Positions 17,227-26,362 of a stretch of DNA of 64,000 bases are shown here, in pieces. Position 1 is the stretch's first letter; each line of letters opens with the position of its first letter. The notes beneath the pieces are model-generated. The model worked only from the letters and a program-made list of their open reading frames with translations. It was not told the origin of the DNA and made no database searches. The stretch comes from Paludisphaera soli (GTDB lineage Bacteria; Planctomycetota; Planctomycetia; Isosphaerales; Isosphaeraceae), in NCBI RefSeq assembly GCF_011064595.1, contig NZ_JAALJI010000003.1:310001-374000 (forward strand), written 5' to 3'. A program made the position numbers and the translations under genes.

Positions 17227-17595
17227 GGCTAGTTGCGTCTCTCTCTGGGATCGTCAAGACGGGTCGGCGAGTCCCTCCGGCCGATCCTGTCGATGCGGGA
17301 TGATTTCAAGGGCGGCGGAGCGGCGTCAGGCGCGGATCCGAAGCCCGAATTTACTGGCCCCGCGTCGTTCTGCCTAGCCCGCCTTCCACTTCCGGCCGAC
17401 CGGACGGACCTTCCTCGCCGAGCTCGGACGGACCGATTTCTCGCTGGCGACCTCATCGCCCCCGCCCCGAGGCGTTCGGGTGCGCCTGCCCGGAGGGCCC
17501 AGGATTTTGCGGCCGGGCCCCGCCGTTTCTCGGCCCAAACCTACGTCCCCGAAGGGATTCGGGGTGATCTCGGGAGTCCGGCGAAATTCGACGCC

Positions 17596-17624
17596 TTGAC
17601 GTTTTTCGACGAACCGTCAATAAT
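17596..17624 (+). promoter_or_regulatory. Promoter with overlapping palindromic operator for the TetR gene
   Basis: -35 TTGACG (17596-17601), a 17-base spacer and -10 AATAAT (17619-17624). A 25-base imperfect palindrome with TTGACG and CGTCAA arms (17596-17620) covers the -35 and runs into the -10, where a TetR dimer would block polymerase. The predicted transcription start falls on or near the ATG at 17631, suggesting a leaderless or near-leaderless mRNA. In the rest of the 404-base gap back to the efp start nothing else could be called. Confidence 0.6.
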
Positions 17625-17630
17625 CCCCGC

Positions 17631-18368
17631 ATGAGCACGATGACGCGAAAGCAAAAGGAGATCCGTCAGCGCGAGGCGTACCTGCTGGACGTCGCCCGGA
17701 AGATGCTGATGGAGCAAGGATTCGCGGGCCTGAGCATGGACCGCCTGGCCGAGGCCACCGAGTATTCCAAGGGGACGATCTACCAGCACTTCTCGACGAA
17801 GGAAGACCTCGTCGCGGCGCTGGCGGTTCAGAGCATCGAGCACCGTCGGGAGCTGTTCGAGCGGGCCAGGGCCTTCGAGGGCCGCGCCCGCGAGCGGATG
17901 TTCGCCATCGGCGTGGCCGACGAGCTGTTCGGCCGGCTGCACCCGCAATACTACCAGGCCGAGATGGTGATCCGGCTCGCGAACCTGCAGGACCGCGCCG
18001 ACGTCCAGAGGCGGAAGCTCCTGCGGGAGCGGGACCGCCAGTGCGCCGGCTGGGTCCGCGAGATCATCGAGTCGGCCGTCGCCGACGGCGACCTCGCCCT
18101 TCGCGAGCCCTGGACGCCGCAGGGCCTGACGACCGCGACCTTCGCGGTGGCCGTCGGCACCCACCTGGGACTGCTCAACGCCGACCCGCTGTTCAACGAG
18201 TGCCCCACGGAGCACACCTGCCAATTGAAGCGGGAGAGCCTCAACATGATGTTCGACGGCTTCGGCTGGCGGCCGCTCTATTCGGAGTGGGATTACGCCG
18301 CGACCCGCCTCCGGGTGATGGAGACGATCTTCCCCGAGGAGTGGCGGGTCATCAACGACGAACCCTGA
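17631..18368 (+). CDS. TetR/AcrR family transcriptional regulator
   Basis: A 245-residue regulator. The N-terminal helix-turn-helix (about residues 12-60) has the TetR signature: 'GFAGLSMDRLAEATEYSKGTIYQHFSTKEDL'-type order with the Tyr-Gln-His-Phe recognition segment at residues 50-53. The C-terminal ligand and dimer domain is about 180 residues. It stands 134 bases ahead of the RND adaptor and pump genes and has a palindrome over its own promoter, so autoregulation and control of the pump genes are likely. The ligand is unknown. No ribosome-binding site precedes the ATG, consistent with leaderless initiation. Confidence 0.9.
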   Translation: MSTMTRKQKEIRQREAYLLDVARKMLMEQGFAGLSMDRLAEATEYSKGTIYQHFSTKEDLVAALAVQSIEHRRELFERARAFEGRARERMFAIGVADELFGRLHPQYYQAEMVIRLANLQDRADVQRRKLLRERDRQCAGWVREIIESAVADGDLALREPWTPQGLTTATFAVAVGTHLGLLNADPLFNECPTEHTCQLKRESLNMMFDGFGWRPLYSEWDYAATRLRVMETIFPEEWRVINDEP

Positions 18369-18502
18369 GCCTTTCTTCTTCCCGCCGGACCGTATGGGCC
18401 GGCGGCGCGCCTCACTTCCCATGACCACGGGCCCTCGCGACCCCCTTCGCGAACGGGCCCCAACCCTCCGACGGAGGACGCCCCGCGCGGGGCCGGGAGA
18501 AC

Positions 18503-19942
18503 ATGGATACCACGACCGCCTCGCGAAGACGCTCCCGCCGGAGCCTCGGCCTGATGGGCCTCGCCCTTGTCTGGGGAGCCGCCGGCTCGGGCTGCTCGAA
18601 GCACGAGGCGCCGAGGACGCCCCCCCCTCCCCTCGTCGGCGTCGTCGAATCCCGGCGGATGGACATCCCCGTCATCGACACGCCCAACGGCACGACGGTC
18701 GCCCTGGAGCAGGTGACGCTCCGGGCCCGCGTCCGGGGGTTCATCACCGAGCGGCTCTTCGAGGAGGGCTCGTTCGTCAAGAAGGGCGACCTCCTCTTCG
18801 TCATCGAGGAGGAGCCGTACAAGATCGCGCTCGAATCGGCCAAGGCCATGCAGGCGCAGGCCGAGGCCGCCGTCCGCAAGGCCGAGCAGTCCAAGGTGCG
18901 GGAGACGAGCGCGGCACGAGTGGCCCTGGACGTGGCCCAGCTGAACCTCAAGCGGATCGAGGAGCGACGGGCCCGGGCCCTGCTCGCCCGGAACGCCGGC
19001 TCCCAGGAGGACCTCGACCGGGCGGAGGCCGACCGCAAGCAATATGAGGCCCAGGTCGAGGCCGACCAGGCGAACTACGACCAGGCGATGGCCGACTACG
19101 AGATCGCCATCCTCGCGGCCAAGGCCCAGCTCGACGCCGCCAAGGCGGGCGTCCGCGACGCCGAGCTGGACCTCGGATACTGCCGCATGACCGCCCCGAT
19201 CGACGGCCGCATCGGCATCGCCCTCGTCAAGGTGGGGAACCTCGTCGGCCCCGGGCAAGAGGGGGGGAGCTACACCGAGCTGGCCACCATCCAGCAGCTC
19301 GACCCGATCGCCGTCGACATCCGCATCAGCTCGCGATACCTGGACCGGGCGACCCAGCTCGTCCAGCAGAAGACCCCGGTGGAGCTGACCCGTCCCGGGG
19401 TCGAGGGCGAGGAGCGGCACCAGTACAACGGCCAGCTCTACTTCATCGACAATTTCATCGACGAGACCACCTCGACCTTCCTCTCCAAGGCGAGCATGCC
19501 CAACCCCAACGGCACGCTCCTGCCCGGCGAGTACGTCAAGCTGAGGATGGAGATCGAGCAGTTGAAGGACGTCGTCGTCGTGCCGGCCCAGGCCGTCACC
19601 GAGAGCGAATCCGGCCCGGTCGTCTACGTCATCGACAAGGAAGGCAAGGTCGCCGTGCAGGGGGTGCAGGCCGGCCTGACGACGTATCAGGGGATGCGCG
19701 TGCTGTTCGGCGGGCTGGAGGCGGGCGTCCCGGTCATCGTCGAGGGCCTGCAGATGATCCGCCCCGGGATGCCCGTCACGGTCCAGCCCGCGACCCTCGC
19801 CCGGCCCGTCGAGACCCCCACCACGGCCGGAGCCGACGCCCCGACCGAGGCCCCCGCCGCGACCGACGCCCCCGCGTCCGCCGCCCCGAAGGCCGCCGCG
19901 CCGTCCCCGAAGAAGGCCGAGCCCGCCGCCGGGGCGCACTGA
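18503..19942 (+). CDS. RND efflux periplasmic adaptor (membrane fusion protein)
   Basis: A 479-residue membrane fusion protein of the AcrA/MexA type. It has an Arg-rich signal peptide and a lipobox ending at Cys31 ('AAGSGC'), so it is a likely lipoprotein. In order there are a lipoyl half, a long alpha-helical coiled-coil hairpin (about residues 110-230, Ala/Glu/Lys-rich), a second lipoyl half ('MTAPIDGRIG'), a beta-barrel domain and a membrane-proximal domain ('VVVPAQAV'). A 50-residue Ala/Pro/Thr tail follows residue 425. It links the inner-membrane pump to an outer-membrane channel. It is 72 bases upstream of the pump gene in one operon. The ATG is preceded by GGGAG. Confidence 0.9.
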   Translation: MDTTTASRRRSRRSLGLMGLALVWGAAGSGCSKHEAPRTPPPPLVGVVESRRMDIPVIDTPNGTTVALEQVTLRARVRGFITERLFEEGSFVKKGDLLFVIEEEPYKIALESAKAMQAQAEAAVRKAEQSKVRETSAARVALDVAQLNLKRIEERRARALLARNAGSQEDLDRAEADRKQYEAQVEADQANYDQAMADYEIAILAAKAQLDAAKAGVRDAELDLGYCRMTAPIDGRIGIALVKVGNLVGPGQEGGSYTELATIQQLDPIAVDIRISSRYLDRATQLVQQKTPVELTRPGVEGEERHQYNGQLYFIDNFIDETTSTFLSKASMPNPNGTLLPGEYVKLRMEIEQLKDVVVVPAQAVTESESGPVVYVIDKEGKVAVQGVQAGLTTYQGMRVLFGGLEAGVPVIVEGLQMIRPGMPVTVQPATLARPVETPTTAGADAPTEAPAATDAPASAAPKAAAPSPKKAEPAAGAH

Positions 19943-20014
19943 CCCCGCGGCCGAGGAGTCGTCCTTACCCCATCCCCGAGGGACAGCCCCCAACCCAGCG
20001 AGCGCACTCTCATC

Positions 20015-23000
20015 ATGGTGAACTTCTTCATCGGCCGGCCGATCTTTGCGACGGTGCTGGCGATCCTGATGGTGCTCATCGGCGGCATCTGCGCGACGCT
20101 CCTGCCGATCGCGCAGTACCCCCCGATCGCCCCCCCGCAGGTCCAGGTCACCACGACCTACACCGGGGCCGACGCGCTCAGCGTCGCCCGGACCGTGACG
20201 ACCCCCATCGAGCAGCAGATCAACGGCACCAAGGGCCTGATCTACTTCAGCTCGGACAGCACCAGCAACGGCGTCTCGAACATCGTCGCCACGTTCGACG
20301 TCGGCTACAACCAGGACATGGCCGCGGTCGACATCCAGAACAAGGTACAGACCGCCAACGCCCAGCTTCCCCCCGAAGTCAAGCAGTACGGCGTCACGAT
20401 CAAGAAGACGTCGACCGACATGGTCTGCGTCGTCAACCTGATCTCGCCCGACGGCCGCTACGACGCCAACTTCCTGGACAACTACGGCCAGATCTACATC
20501 TCCGACATCCTCAAGCGCATCCCCGGCGTCAGCGACGTCATGTCGTTCGGCCGGAAGTACGCCATGCGGATCTGGCTCGACCCCGACCGCCTGGCCAACA
20601 TGCGGATCAGCAGCGACGAGATCCTCGCCGCCGTCCGCTCCGAGAACCTCCAGGCCGCCGCCGGCAAGATCGGCGGCTCCCCCGTCCCCGAGGGCCAGGT
20701 CCGCGAGTTCCCGATCACCGTCAAGGGGCGGCTCTCCAAGGCGGCCGAGTTCGAGGAGATCATCGTCCGCCGCAACGACGACGGCTCGATCGTCCGCCTC
20801 AAGGACGTAGCCCGCGTCGAGCTGGCCTCGGAGAACTACGAGACCGCCGGCTTTCTGGACGGCCAGCCCGCCGGCGCCATGCCGGTCTTCCAGTACGCCG
20901 ACGCCAACGCCCTGAACATCGTCGAGGCCGTCCACCACGAGATGGAGCGGGTCAAGAAGGACTTCCCCGAGGGCCTCGACTACGCGATGGCCTACGACAC
21001 GACCAAGTACGTCGAGGAGAACATCGAGGAGGTGCAGCACACCCTCCTAGAGGCCTTCGGCCTGGTCATGATCGTGGTCTTCGTCTTCCTCCAGGGCGTC
21101 CGGGCCACCATCATCCCGTTGATCGCCATCCCGGTCTCACTGATCGCCACCTTCGCGGCGATGGCCCTGTTCGGGTTCTCGATCAACTCGTTGACGCTCT
21201 GCGGCCTGGTCCTGGCGATCGGCCTGGTGGTCGACGATGCGATCATCGTGGTCGAGAACGTCGAGAAGTTCCTCCATCGCGGCTATCGGCCGCTGGAGGC
21301 CACCCGTGCGGCCATGGCCGAAATCACCACGCCGATCATCACGATCACGCTCGTCCTCGCCGCCGTGTTCGTCCCGGTCGCCTTCATGCCCGGCATGACC
21401 GGCCGGCTCTACAACCAGTTCGCGATGACGATCGTCTTCTCGTTCGTGTTCTCGGCCATCAACTCGCTGACCCTCAGCCCGGCCATGGCCCGGCTCTTCC
21501 TCAAGCCCAAGCACGGCGAGACCCGCTTCTTCCTCTTCCGCTGGTTCAACCGCGGCATGAAGTGGATCGAGGACTCGTACGACTCGGTCCTCCTGTTCAC
21601 GGCGAAGCACTGGTGGACGATCGTGGCACCTTCCGTCCTGCTGCTGGCCCTGACCGTCTACATGGTCGGGGTCCGGCCCAAGGCGTTCGTGCCCACGGAG
21701 GACCTGGGCTACCTGATCGTCGTCATCCAGACGCCCGACGGCACCAGCCGCGAGATCACCTCGAAGGTGGTCCACCAGGTCGCCGAGATCGCCATGAAGC
21801 TCGACGGCATCCAGCACGTCGTGGCCCTGGACGGCCTGAACATCATGAACTCGACGACCCAGAGCAACGCGGGCGTCGTCTTCACCCCCCTCAAGCCCTG
21901 GTCGGAACGCCGGTCGCCCGAGCTGCGGGCCGCGGCGCTCTCGCAGAAGTTCCAGGGGATGCTGTTCTCCCAGATACACAACGCCCTGCCGCTGGTGCTC
22001 CAGCCCCCGCCGATCCGCGGCCTCAGCCAGACCGGCGGCCACGAGATCGTCATCGAGGACCGCGCGGCCAAGGGGGTGGACGCCCTCCAGCGGGTCGTCG
22101 ACCAGTTCCAGGACGCGGCCAGCAAGCGGCCCGAACTGGCCAGCGTCTTCACCTCGTACACGGCCCGCGTCCCGCAGCTCCGGTTCGAGCTGGACCGCAC
22201 CAAGGCCCGCCGGCTCGACGTGCCCGTGGCCGACGTCTTCGCCACCCTGCAGGTCAACCTGGGGGCCTATTACGTCAACGATTTCGACCTCTACGGGAAG
22301 GTCTGGCGCGTCCTCATGCAGGCCGAGGGGGGCGTGCGGAGCAAGCCCGAGGACATCCAGAACCTCTACGTGCTCAACCGCAAGGGGGAACGCGTGCCGC
22401 TCAGCAGCCTGGGCGAGGTGCACTACACCCTCGGGCCGATCGACGTCCCGCACTACAACCTCTACACCTCGGCCAAGATGATCGGCAATCCCGCGCCCGG
22501 CTTCAGCTCGGGCCAGGCGCTCACCGCCCTTCAGCAGATCGCCGACGAGGTGCTCCCCGAGGGCTTCGGCTACGAGTACACCGGCACCACGCTCCAGGAG
22601 GTCAAGACCGGCAACCAGGCGACCTACATCTTCGGCCTGTCGGTCGTCTGCGTCTTCCTGTTCATGGCGGCCCTCTACGAGAGTTGGATTCGGCCCACGG
22701 TCATCATCCTCACGGTCCCCCTGGCCATGTTCGGGGCGATGGTCGGGCTCTGGATCTACGACATGCCGCTGGACGTCTTCGGCCAGATCGGCCTCGTCAT
22801 GCTCATCGGCCTGGAGACCAAGAACGCGATCCTCCTGGTCGAGTTCGCGGTCGAGCAGCGCGAGAAGCACGGCAAGAGCATCATCGAATCGGCCATGATC
22901 GCCTCTCGCGAGAGGCTGCGGCCGATCCTCATGACCTCCTTCGCCTTCGTCATGGGCGTGCTGCCGATGGCCCGGGCGACGGGTGCCGGCGCCTACAGCC

Positions 23001-23266
23001 GGAACTCCCTCGGCGTGGTGATCGCCTTCGGCATCGCGGTCAGCACCGTGCTCGGCCGGTTCGTGATCCCGATCTATTACGTCCTCGGCGAACGCCTGGC
23101 CGACTACCTGCGGAAGCTCCGCAACGGCGACGAGGTCGACGACGATCACGAGGCCGAGCCGGCCCACCACGACGCCCGCCCCGTCCTGGCGGGAGCCACC
23201 GCGAACGGGAACGGCCTGGTCCACTACCCCTCCACCGAGGGCGCCGGCCACGCCGCCCGAGATTGA
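20015..23266 (+). CDS. RND multidrug efflux permease, HAE1 (AcrB-like) family
   Basis: A 1083-residue inner-membrane pump of full AcrB length, with 12 predicted transmembrane helices and two large periplasmic loops. TM4 carries the proton-relay Asp pair ('GLVVDDAIIVVE') and TM10 the partner Lys ('GLETKNAILLVE'). The N-terminus 'FFIGRPIFATVL' is typical. It exports hydrophobic compounds by proton antiport, as a trimer with the upstream adaptor. No outer-membrane TolC-like factor is encoded next to it, so that part must be supplied from elsewhere. The C-terminal 60 residues after TM12 are hydrophilic and His-rich. A terminator follows 27 bases later. Confidence 0.93.
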   Translation: MVNFFIGRPIFATVLAILMVLIGGICATLLPIAQYPPIAPPQVQVTTTYTGADALSVARTVTTPIEQQINGTKGLIYFSSDSTSNGVSNIVATFDVGYNQDMAAVDIQNKVQTANAQLPPEVKQYGVTIKKTSTDMVCVVNLISPDGRYDANFLDNYGQIYISDILKRIPGVSDVMSFGRKYAMRIWLDPDRLANMRISSDEILAAVRSENLQAAAGKIGGSPVPEGQVREFPITVKGRLSKAAEFEEIIVRRNDDGSIVRLKDVARVELASENYETAGFLDGQPAGAMPVFQYADANALNIVEAVHHEMERVKKDFPEGLDYAMAYDTTKYVEENIEEVQHTLLEAFGLVMIVVFVFLQGVRATIIPLIAIPVSLIATFAAMALFGFSINSLTLCGLVLAIGLVVDDAIIVVENVEKFLHRGYRPLEATRAAMAEITTPIITITLVLAAVFVPVAFMPGMTGRLYNQFAMTIVFSFVFSAINSLTLSPAMARLFLKPKHGETRFFLFRWFNRGMKWIEDSYDSVLLFTAKHWWTIVAPSVLLLALTVYMVGVRPKAFVPTEDLGYLIVVIQTPDGTSREITSKVVHQVAEIAMKLDGIQHVVALDGLNIMNSTTQSNAGVVFTPLKPWSERRSPELRAAALSQKFQGMLFSQIHNALPLVLQPPPIRGLSQTGGHEIVIEDRAAKGVDALQRVVDQFQDAASKRPELASVFTSYTARVPQLRFELDRTKARRLDVPVADVFATLQVNLGAYYVNDFDLYGKVWRVLMQAEGGVRSKPEDIQNLYVLNRKGERVPLSSLGEVHYTLGPIDVPHYNLYTSAKMIGNPAPGFSSGQALTALQQIADEVLPEGFGYEYTGTTLQEVKTGNQATYIFGLSVVCVFLFMAALYESWIRPTVIILTVPLAMFGAMVGLWIYDMPLDVFGQIGLVMLIGLETKNAILLVEFAVEQREKHGKSIIESAMIASRERLRPILMTSFAFVMGVLPMARATGAGAYSRNSLGVVIAFGIAVSTVLGRFVIPIYYVLGERLADYLRKLRNGDEVDDDHEAEPAHHDARPVLAGATANGNGLVHYPSTEGAGHAARD

Positions 23267-23293
23267 CCGCGGAAGCCTATCCTACGCCTCACG

Positions 23294-23334
23294 ACCCCAT
23301 CCCGCCGACCGGCCCGGATGGGGTTTTCGTTTCC
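23294..23334 (+). terminator. Rho-independent terminator of the RND operon
   Basis: ACCCCATCC (23294-23302) pairs with GGATGGGGT (23316-23324); a TTTTCGTTT tail follows. It lies just after the pump gene stop at 23266. Confidence 0.72.
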
Positions 23335-23636
23335 ACCCCTCGCCAGGCCTCGTCGTGTCGCTGCGGAACCGGTCGGCGGAGCGTAGGCGCCTCCTCAGTG
23401 ACCGCCGACTTCGACCTTGCTATCGAGGCCCCCCGAGTTCGTCCAGCGCGGCGAGTTCCCGCAGGTCGCTCTCAAGCGAGCCGCGACGTCCCCATTCGAC
23501 GATCGAGATGCATTGTCTAAGCTGCGGCGTTCCCGGACGCTCCCGCTCTTTGACAATCCGGAAGGACCCATCGGACTGCGCGAAAGGCCTCGGTGTCGGG
23601 AGTCCAGGGCCATCCGTGCGGTGGTCGGACGCGCCG

Positions 23637-23736
23637 AACGAACCCAATCCCCAGAGGCGAAAATCGACGCTACCTCCTACAAGACTGGCGGTAGCGTCGA
23701 TTGGCTTCGATTTGGGGTCCGGCAAACGAACCCAAT
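23637..23736. repeat. Inverted repeat flanked by short direct repeats
   Basis: AATCGACGCTACC (23662-23674) and GGTAGCGTCGATT (23690-23702) are a perfect 13-base inverted repeat around a 15-base loop. The 12-base sequence AACGAACCCAAT occurs on both sides, at 23637-23648 and 23725-23736, in the same orientation. The 477-base gap that holds this (23267-23743) has no convincing gene; several overlapping open frames exist but none resembles a known family. The structure resembles a small intergenic repetitive element; copy number elsewhere is unknown. Confidence 0.5.
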
Positions 23737-23743
23737 TTTGACC

Positions 23744-24589
23744 TCAGCGAGAGTCTTGGCGGGTCGGCCGCTGGGAGAGGCCCGGTTCGTCGCCGTAGGC
23801 GAGGACGGCGTCGTTGGCGGGGGGTGCGTTGCGGTTGGCGATCAGTCCGCGGTGCCAGGATCGCCAGGCGCGGTCGAGTTCGCGGACGTCGGCCAGGCCG
23901 TAGTGGTCCAGGGTGGCCGAGTCCCAGTCCGTCTCCAGGCCGTCGCGGACGAACTTGAGGAACCGGGGCCGGCCGCCGATCTCGATGAGGAATCGGGAGA
24001 TCGAGTAGCCCTGGCCGTAGAAGGCCATGAGGTCGCTGGGATACTCTTCGATTCGGAAGAGGTCGCCGAGGAAGATCTCGCCGCGGCGGGCGAGCAAGTC
24101 GACGGCGATCTGGTCGTGCCGGGTCCGCTCCCGCTCGTCCTCGCTCAGGAGCGAGGCGCCCTCGTCGGCCCAGCGCGGCATGGGGCCGCCGAAGAAGGCC
24201 GCGAAGACGGTGTGCGTGACCTCATGGGGGAGCGCCGAGGCCAGGATGCGGTCGAGCCGGCCCTCGACGACCATGCTCTGGTCGCTGACGTGGCCGTGAT
24301 CGAACCCGAAGGAGGTGAGGCCCCCGGCCTCGCCCCCGGTCAGCTTCACCTTCACCGGACAGGGGACCGCCCAGTCGGGGAGTTCGCGGCCGAGCCAGGC
24401 GAGGGCGATCGTACGTCGGCATTCCTCGGCATGTTCCGCAACCTTCATCGCCACGTCGCGGTTGGGGGCCTCGACGACGAAGTTCTTGGTACGGTGGGAG
24501 GCGCCGCCGAGCAGCGGCAGGAGGCCCAGGAGCAGGGCCGCGGCGGCGCGGGCGCGGGGGCCGGAAGACCGAACGCGATAGGCATCCAT
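23744..24589 (-). CDS. Exported gluzincin-like (peptidase MA-type) protein
   Basis: A 281-residue protein. The ATG at 24589 is favoured over a GTG three codons upstream, because GGAGGAG lies eight bases before it. An Ala/Leu-rich signal peptide (residues 8-30) is followed by a domain with the zinc motif 'HEVTH' (near residue 120) and, about 20 residues on, 'WADEGAS', which supplies the third ligand Glu in gluzincins of the peptidase MA family. It is probably a secreted or periplasmic metallopeptidase; the target is unknown. It is divergent from the CNNM gene with a 281-base gap. Confidence 0.72.
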   Translation of the reverse strand: MDAYRVRSSGPRARAAAALLLGLLPLLGGASHRTKNFVVEAPNRDVAMKVAEHAEECRRTIALAWLGRELPDWAVPCPVKVKLTGGEAGGLTSFGFDHGHVSDQSMVVEGRLDRILASALPHEVTHTVFAAFFGGPMPRWADEGASLLSEDERERTRHDQIAVDLLARRGEIFLGDLFRIEEYPSDLMAFYGQGYSISRFLIEIGGRPRFLKFVRDGLETDWDSATLDHYGLADVRELDRAWRSWHRGLIANRNAPPANDAVLAYGDEPGLSQRPTRQDSR

Positions 24590-24870
24590 GCGGCGCACTC
24601 CTCCATGAGCGTTCGCGGGTCGGGCTCGATCCTTCGAGCAAGCCAGGGACGAGGGCCGGACGTCGGGACGGCTCGGTCTCTCATCGCGGAGACTTTAGCA
24701 AAAACCCCCTCCGCTGTCGCCCCTTTTTCCGATCGGTCGCAAGCCTCGACCCGGCCTACAATTCGAGAGTGTCAGGCCGGACGCAATCGGTTAGAATCCC
24801 CGGATCGCGGGCGCATCGACGCCCGGGCCGAGTCCGCCCCGCACCCCGACAGGAACCCGGCAAGCCCGAC

Positions 24871-26226
24871 ATGGAGACGTCCCACTTCCTCATCATCTCG
24901 GGCTTGATCCTGATCAACGCCTACTTCGTCGCAGCCGAGTTCGCGCTGGTGAAGGTGCGGACCAGCCAGATCGACCAGCTCGCCCAGCAGGGGAACTGGG
25001 CCGCCCGGCTCACCAGCAAGGCCCTGGACCGCCTGGACCTCTACCTCTCGGCCTCGCAGATCGGCATCACGGTCGCGAGCCTCGCGCTGGGCCGCGCGAT
25101 CGAGAAGTGGATCGACCCGGTGATGGAACACCTGCTGGAGTGGGTCGGGCTCGGGCACTCCCGACTCGCCGTGGGGGGGATGTCGATCGCCCTGGTGCCA
25201 ATCCTCTCCCTCACGTTCGTCACCTTCCTGCACATGGCCCTCGGCGAGCAGGCGCCCAAGACCCTGGCGATCCGGGCTCCGCGCGTCGTCGCCCTGGTCA
25301 CGTCCCCTCCCCTCGTCCTGCTGGCCTACGTCTTCTGGCCGGCGATCTGGCTGCTCAACACGGCCAGCAACCTGACCCTCAAGGTCCTGGGGCTGGGGGG
25401 CGCGAGTTCCGAGGAGATCTCCCACACCGACGAGGAGATCCGTCACATCCTGGCCGAGAGCGTCGAGGGGGGCCACCTCTCGCGCAGCGAACGGGTGATG
25501 ATCGAGAACGTCCTGACCCTGGAGGAGAAGACCGCCAGGCGAGTCATGATCCCCCGGCCCGACATCGTCTACCTCAGCCTGTCCCGGCCGTTCGAGGAGA
25601 ATCTGCGGCTCGCCCGACAGGCCGGACATACCCGCTATCCGCTCTGCGAGGACGACCTGACGTCGGTGGTCGGCATGATCCACGTCAAGGACGTCTTCCG
25701 CAGCGGCGGATTCCAGAACGGCCGGGTCGACCTCCGCCAGCTCGCCCGCAAGGCCCCGTACCTGCCCGTGACGCTCCGGCTGGATCAGCTCCTCCTGGAG
25801 TTCCAGCGCAACCGGGTCCACCTGGCGATGCTCCTCGACGAGTACGGCAGCGTCGTCGGCATGGTCACCCTGGAGAACGTCCTGGAAGAGCTGGTCGGCC
25901 CGATCCAGGACGAGTTCGACCGCGAGGCCCCCGAGGTCACCCCGCTCGGAGACGGCGTCTTCGAGGTCGAGGCCTCCTGCCCGCTCGACCGCCTGGAGGA
26001 GGCCGTCGGCATCGAGATCCCCGAGACCGACGCCGAGACCACCGGCGGCCTGATCCTCGACCTGCTGGGCCGCCTGGCACACGCCGGCGATTACGTCGAG
26101 ATCGAGGGCCACCGCCTGGTGGTCCTCAAGGCCGATCCCACCCGCATCCGCAAGGTCCGGATCGAGCCGATCGTCCCGGCGGACGTCCAAGGCGAGCGGC
26201 CCCGCGACGAGCCCGAGTCGGCCTGA
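24871..26226 (+). CDS. CNNM/CorC (hemolysin C-like) membrane protein
   Basis: A 451-residue protein in three parts: an N-terminal DUF21/CNNM transmembrane domain (residues 1-200, with four hydrophobic helices and 'AAEFALVKVR'), a CBS-domain pair (about 210-335, 'RVMIPRPDIV' and 'LLDEYGSVVGMVT') and a C-terminal CorC/HlyC domain (about 350-430). Family members are linked to Mg2+ and Co2+ export or divalent-ion homeostasis, although older annotations say haemolysin. The start at ATG 24871 fits the first helix exactly; an in-frame upstream extension is non-membrane and unlikely. The lut operon follows in the same direction with a new promoter between. Confidence 0.9.
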   Translation: METSHFLIISGLILINAYFVAAEFALVKVRTSQIDQLAQQGNWAARLTSKALDRLDLYLSASQIGITVASLALGRAIEKWIDPVMEHLLEWVGLGHSRLAVGGMSIALVPILSLTFVTFLHMALGEQAPKTLAIRAPRVVALVTSPPLVLLAYVFWPAIWLLNTASNLTLKVLGLGGASSEEISHTDEEIRHILAESVEGGHLSRSERVMIENVLTLEEKTARRVMIPRPDIVYLSLSRPFEENLRLARQAGHTRYPLCEDDLTSVVGMIHVKDVFRSGGFQNGRVDLRQLARKAPYLPVTLRLDQLLLEFQRNRVHLAMLLDEYGSVVGMVTLENVLEELVGPIQDEFDREAPEVTPLGDGVFEVEASCPLDRLEEAVGIEIPETDAETTGGLILDLLGRLAHAGDYVEIEGHRLVVLKADPTRIRKVRIEPIVPADVQGERPRDEPESA

Positions 26227-26262
26227 CCTCGCCGGGTCGGTGCCCCCGGGCGCGGAGTCGGC

Positions 26263-26268
26263 TATAAT
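26263..26268 (+). promoter_or_regulatory. Candidate -10 box of the lut operon
   Basis: A perfect TATAAT stands in a GC-rich gap, 94 bases ahead of the lutA ATG. No matching -35 was found at the normal distance, so an activator-dependent promoter is possible. Confidence 0.45.
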
Positions 26269-26362
26269 CCCTGGTGTTCGCGACTCGCGGGATGCGCGGT
26301 CGGCCTTTCGGCCCGGCGGCTCGCCCCTCCCGGCCGCCGCGGGTCCGCCGGAGCTGGCGCCG

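Noticed and set aside
17227-17275. TTGACG upstream of efp as a promoter
   Set aside because: The expected -10 position reads AACTAG, too far from consensus to call.
18293-21040. 915-codon minus-strand open frame across the RND operon
   Set aside because: It is antisense to the adaptor and pump, whose domains are unmistakable; composition is Asp/Val/Gly/Leu shadow type.
21137-23251. 704-codon minus-strand open frame inside the RND pump gene
   Set aside because: Same reason; no recognisable family.
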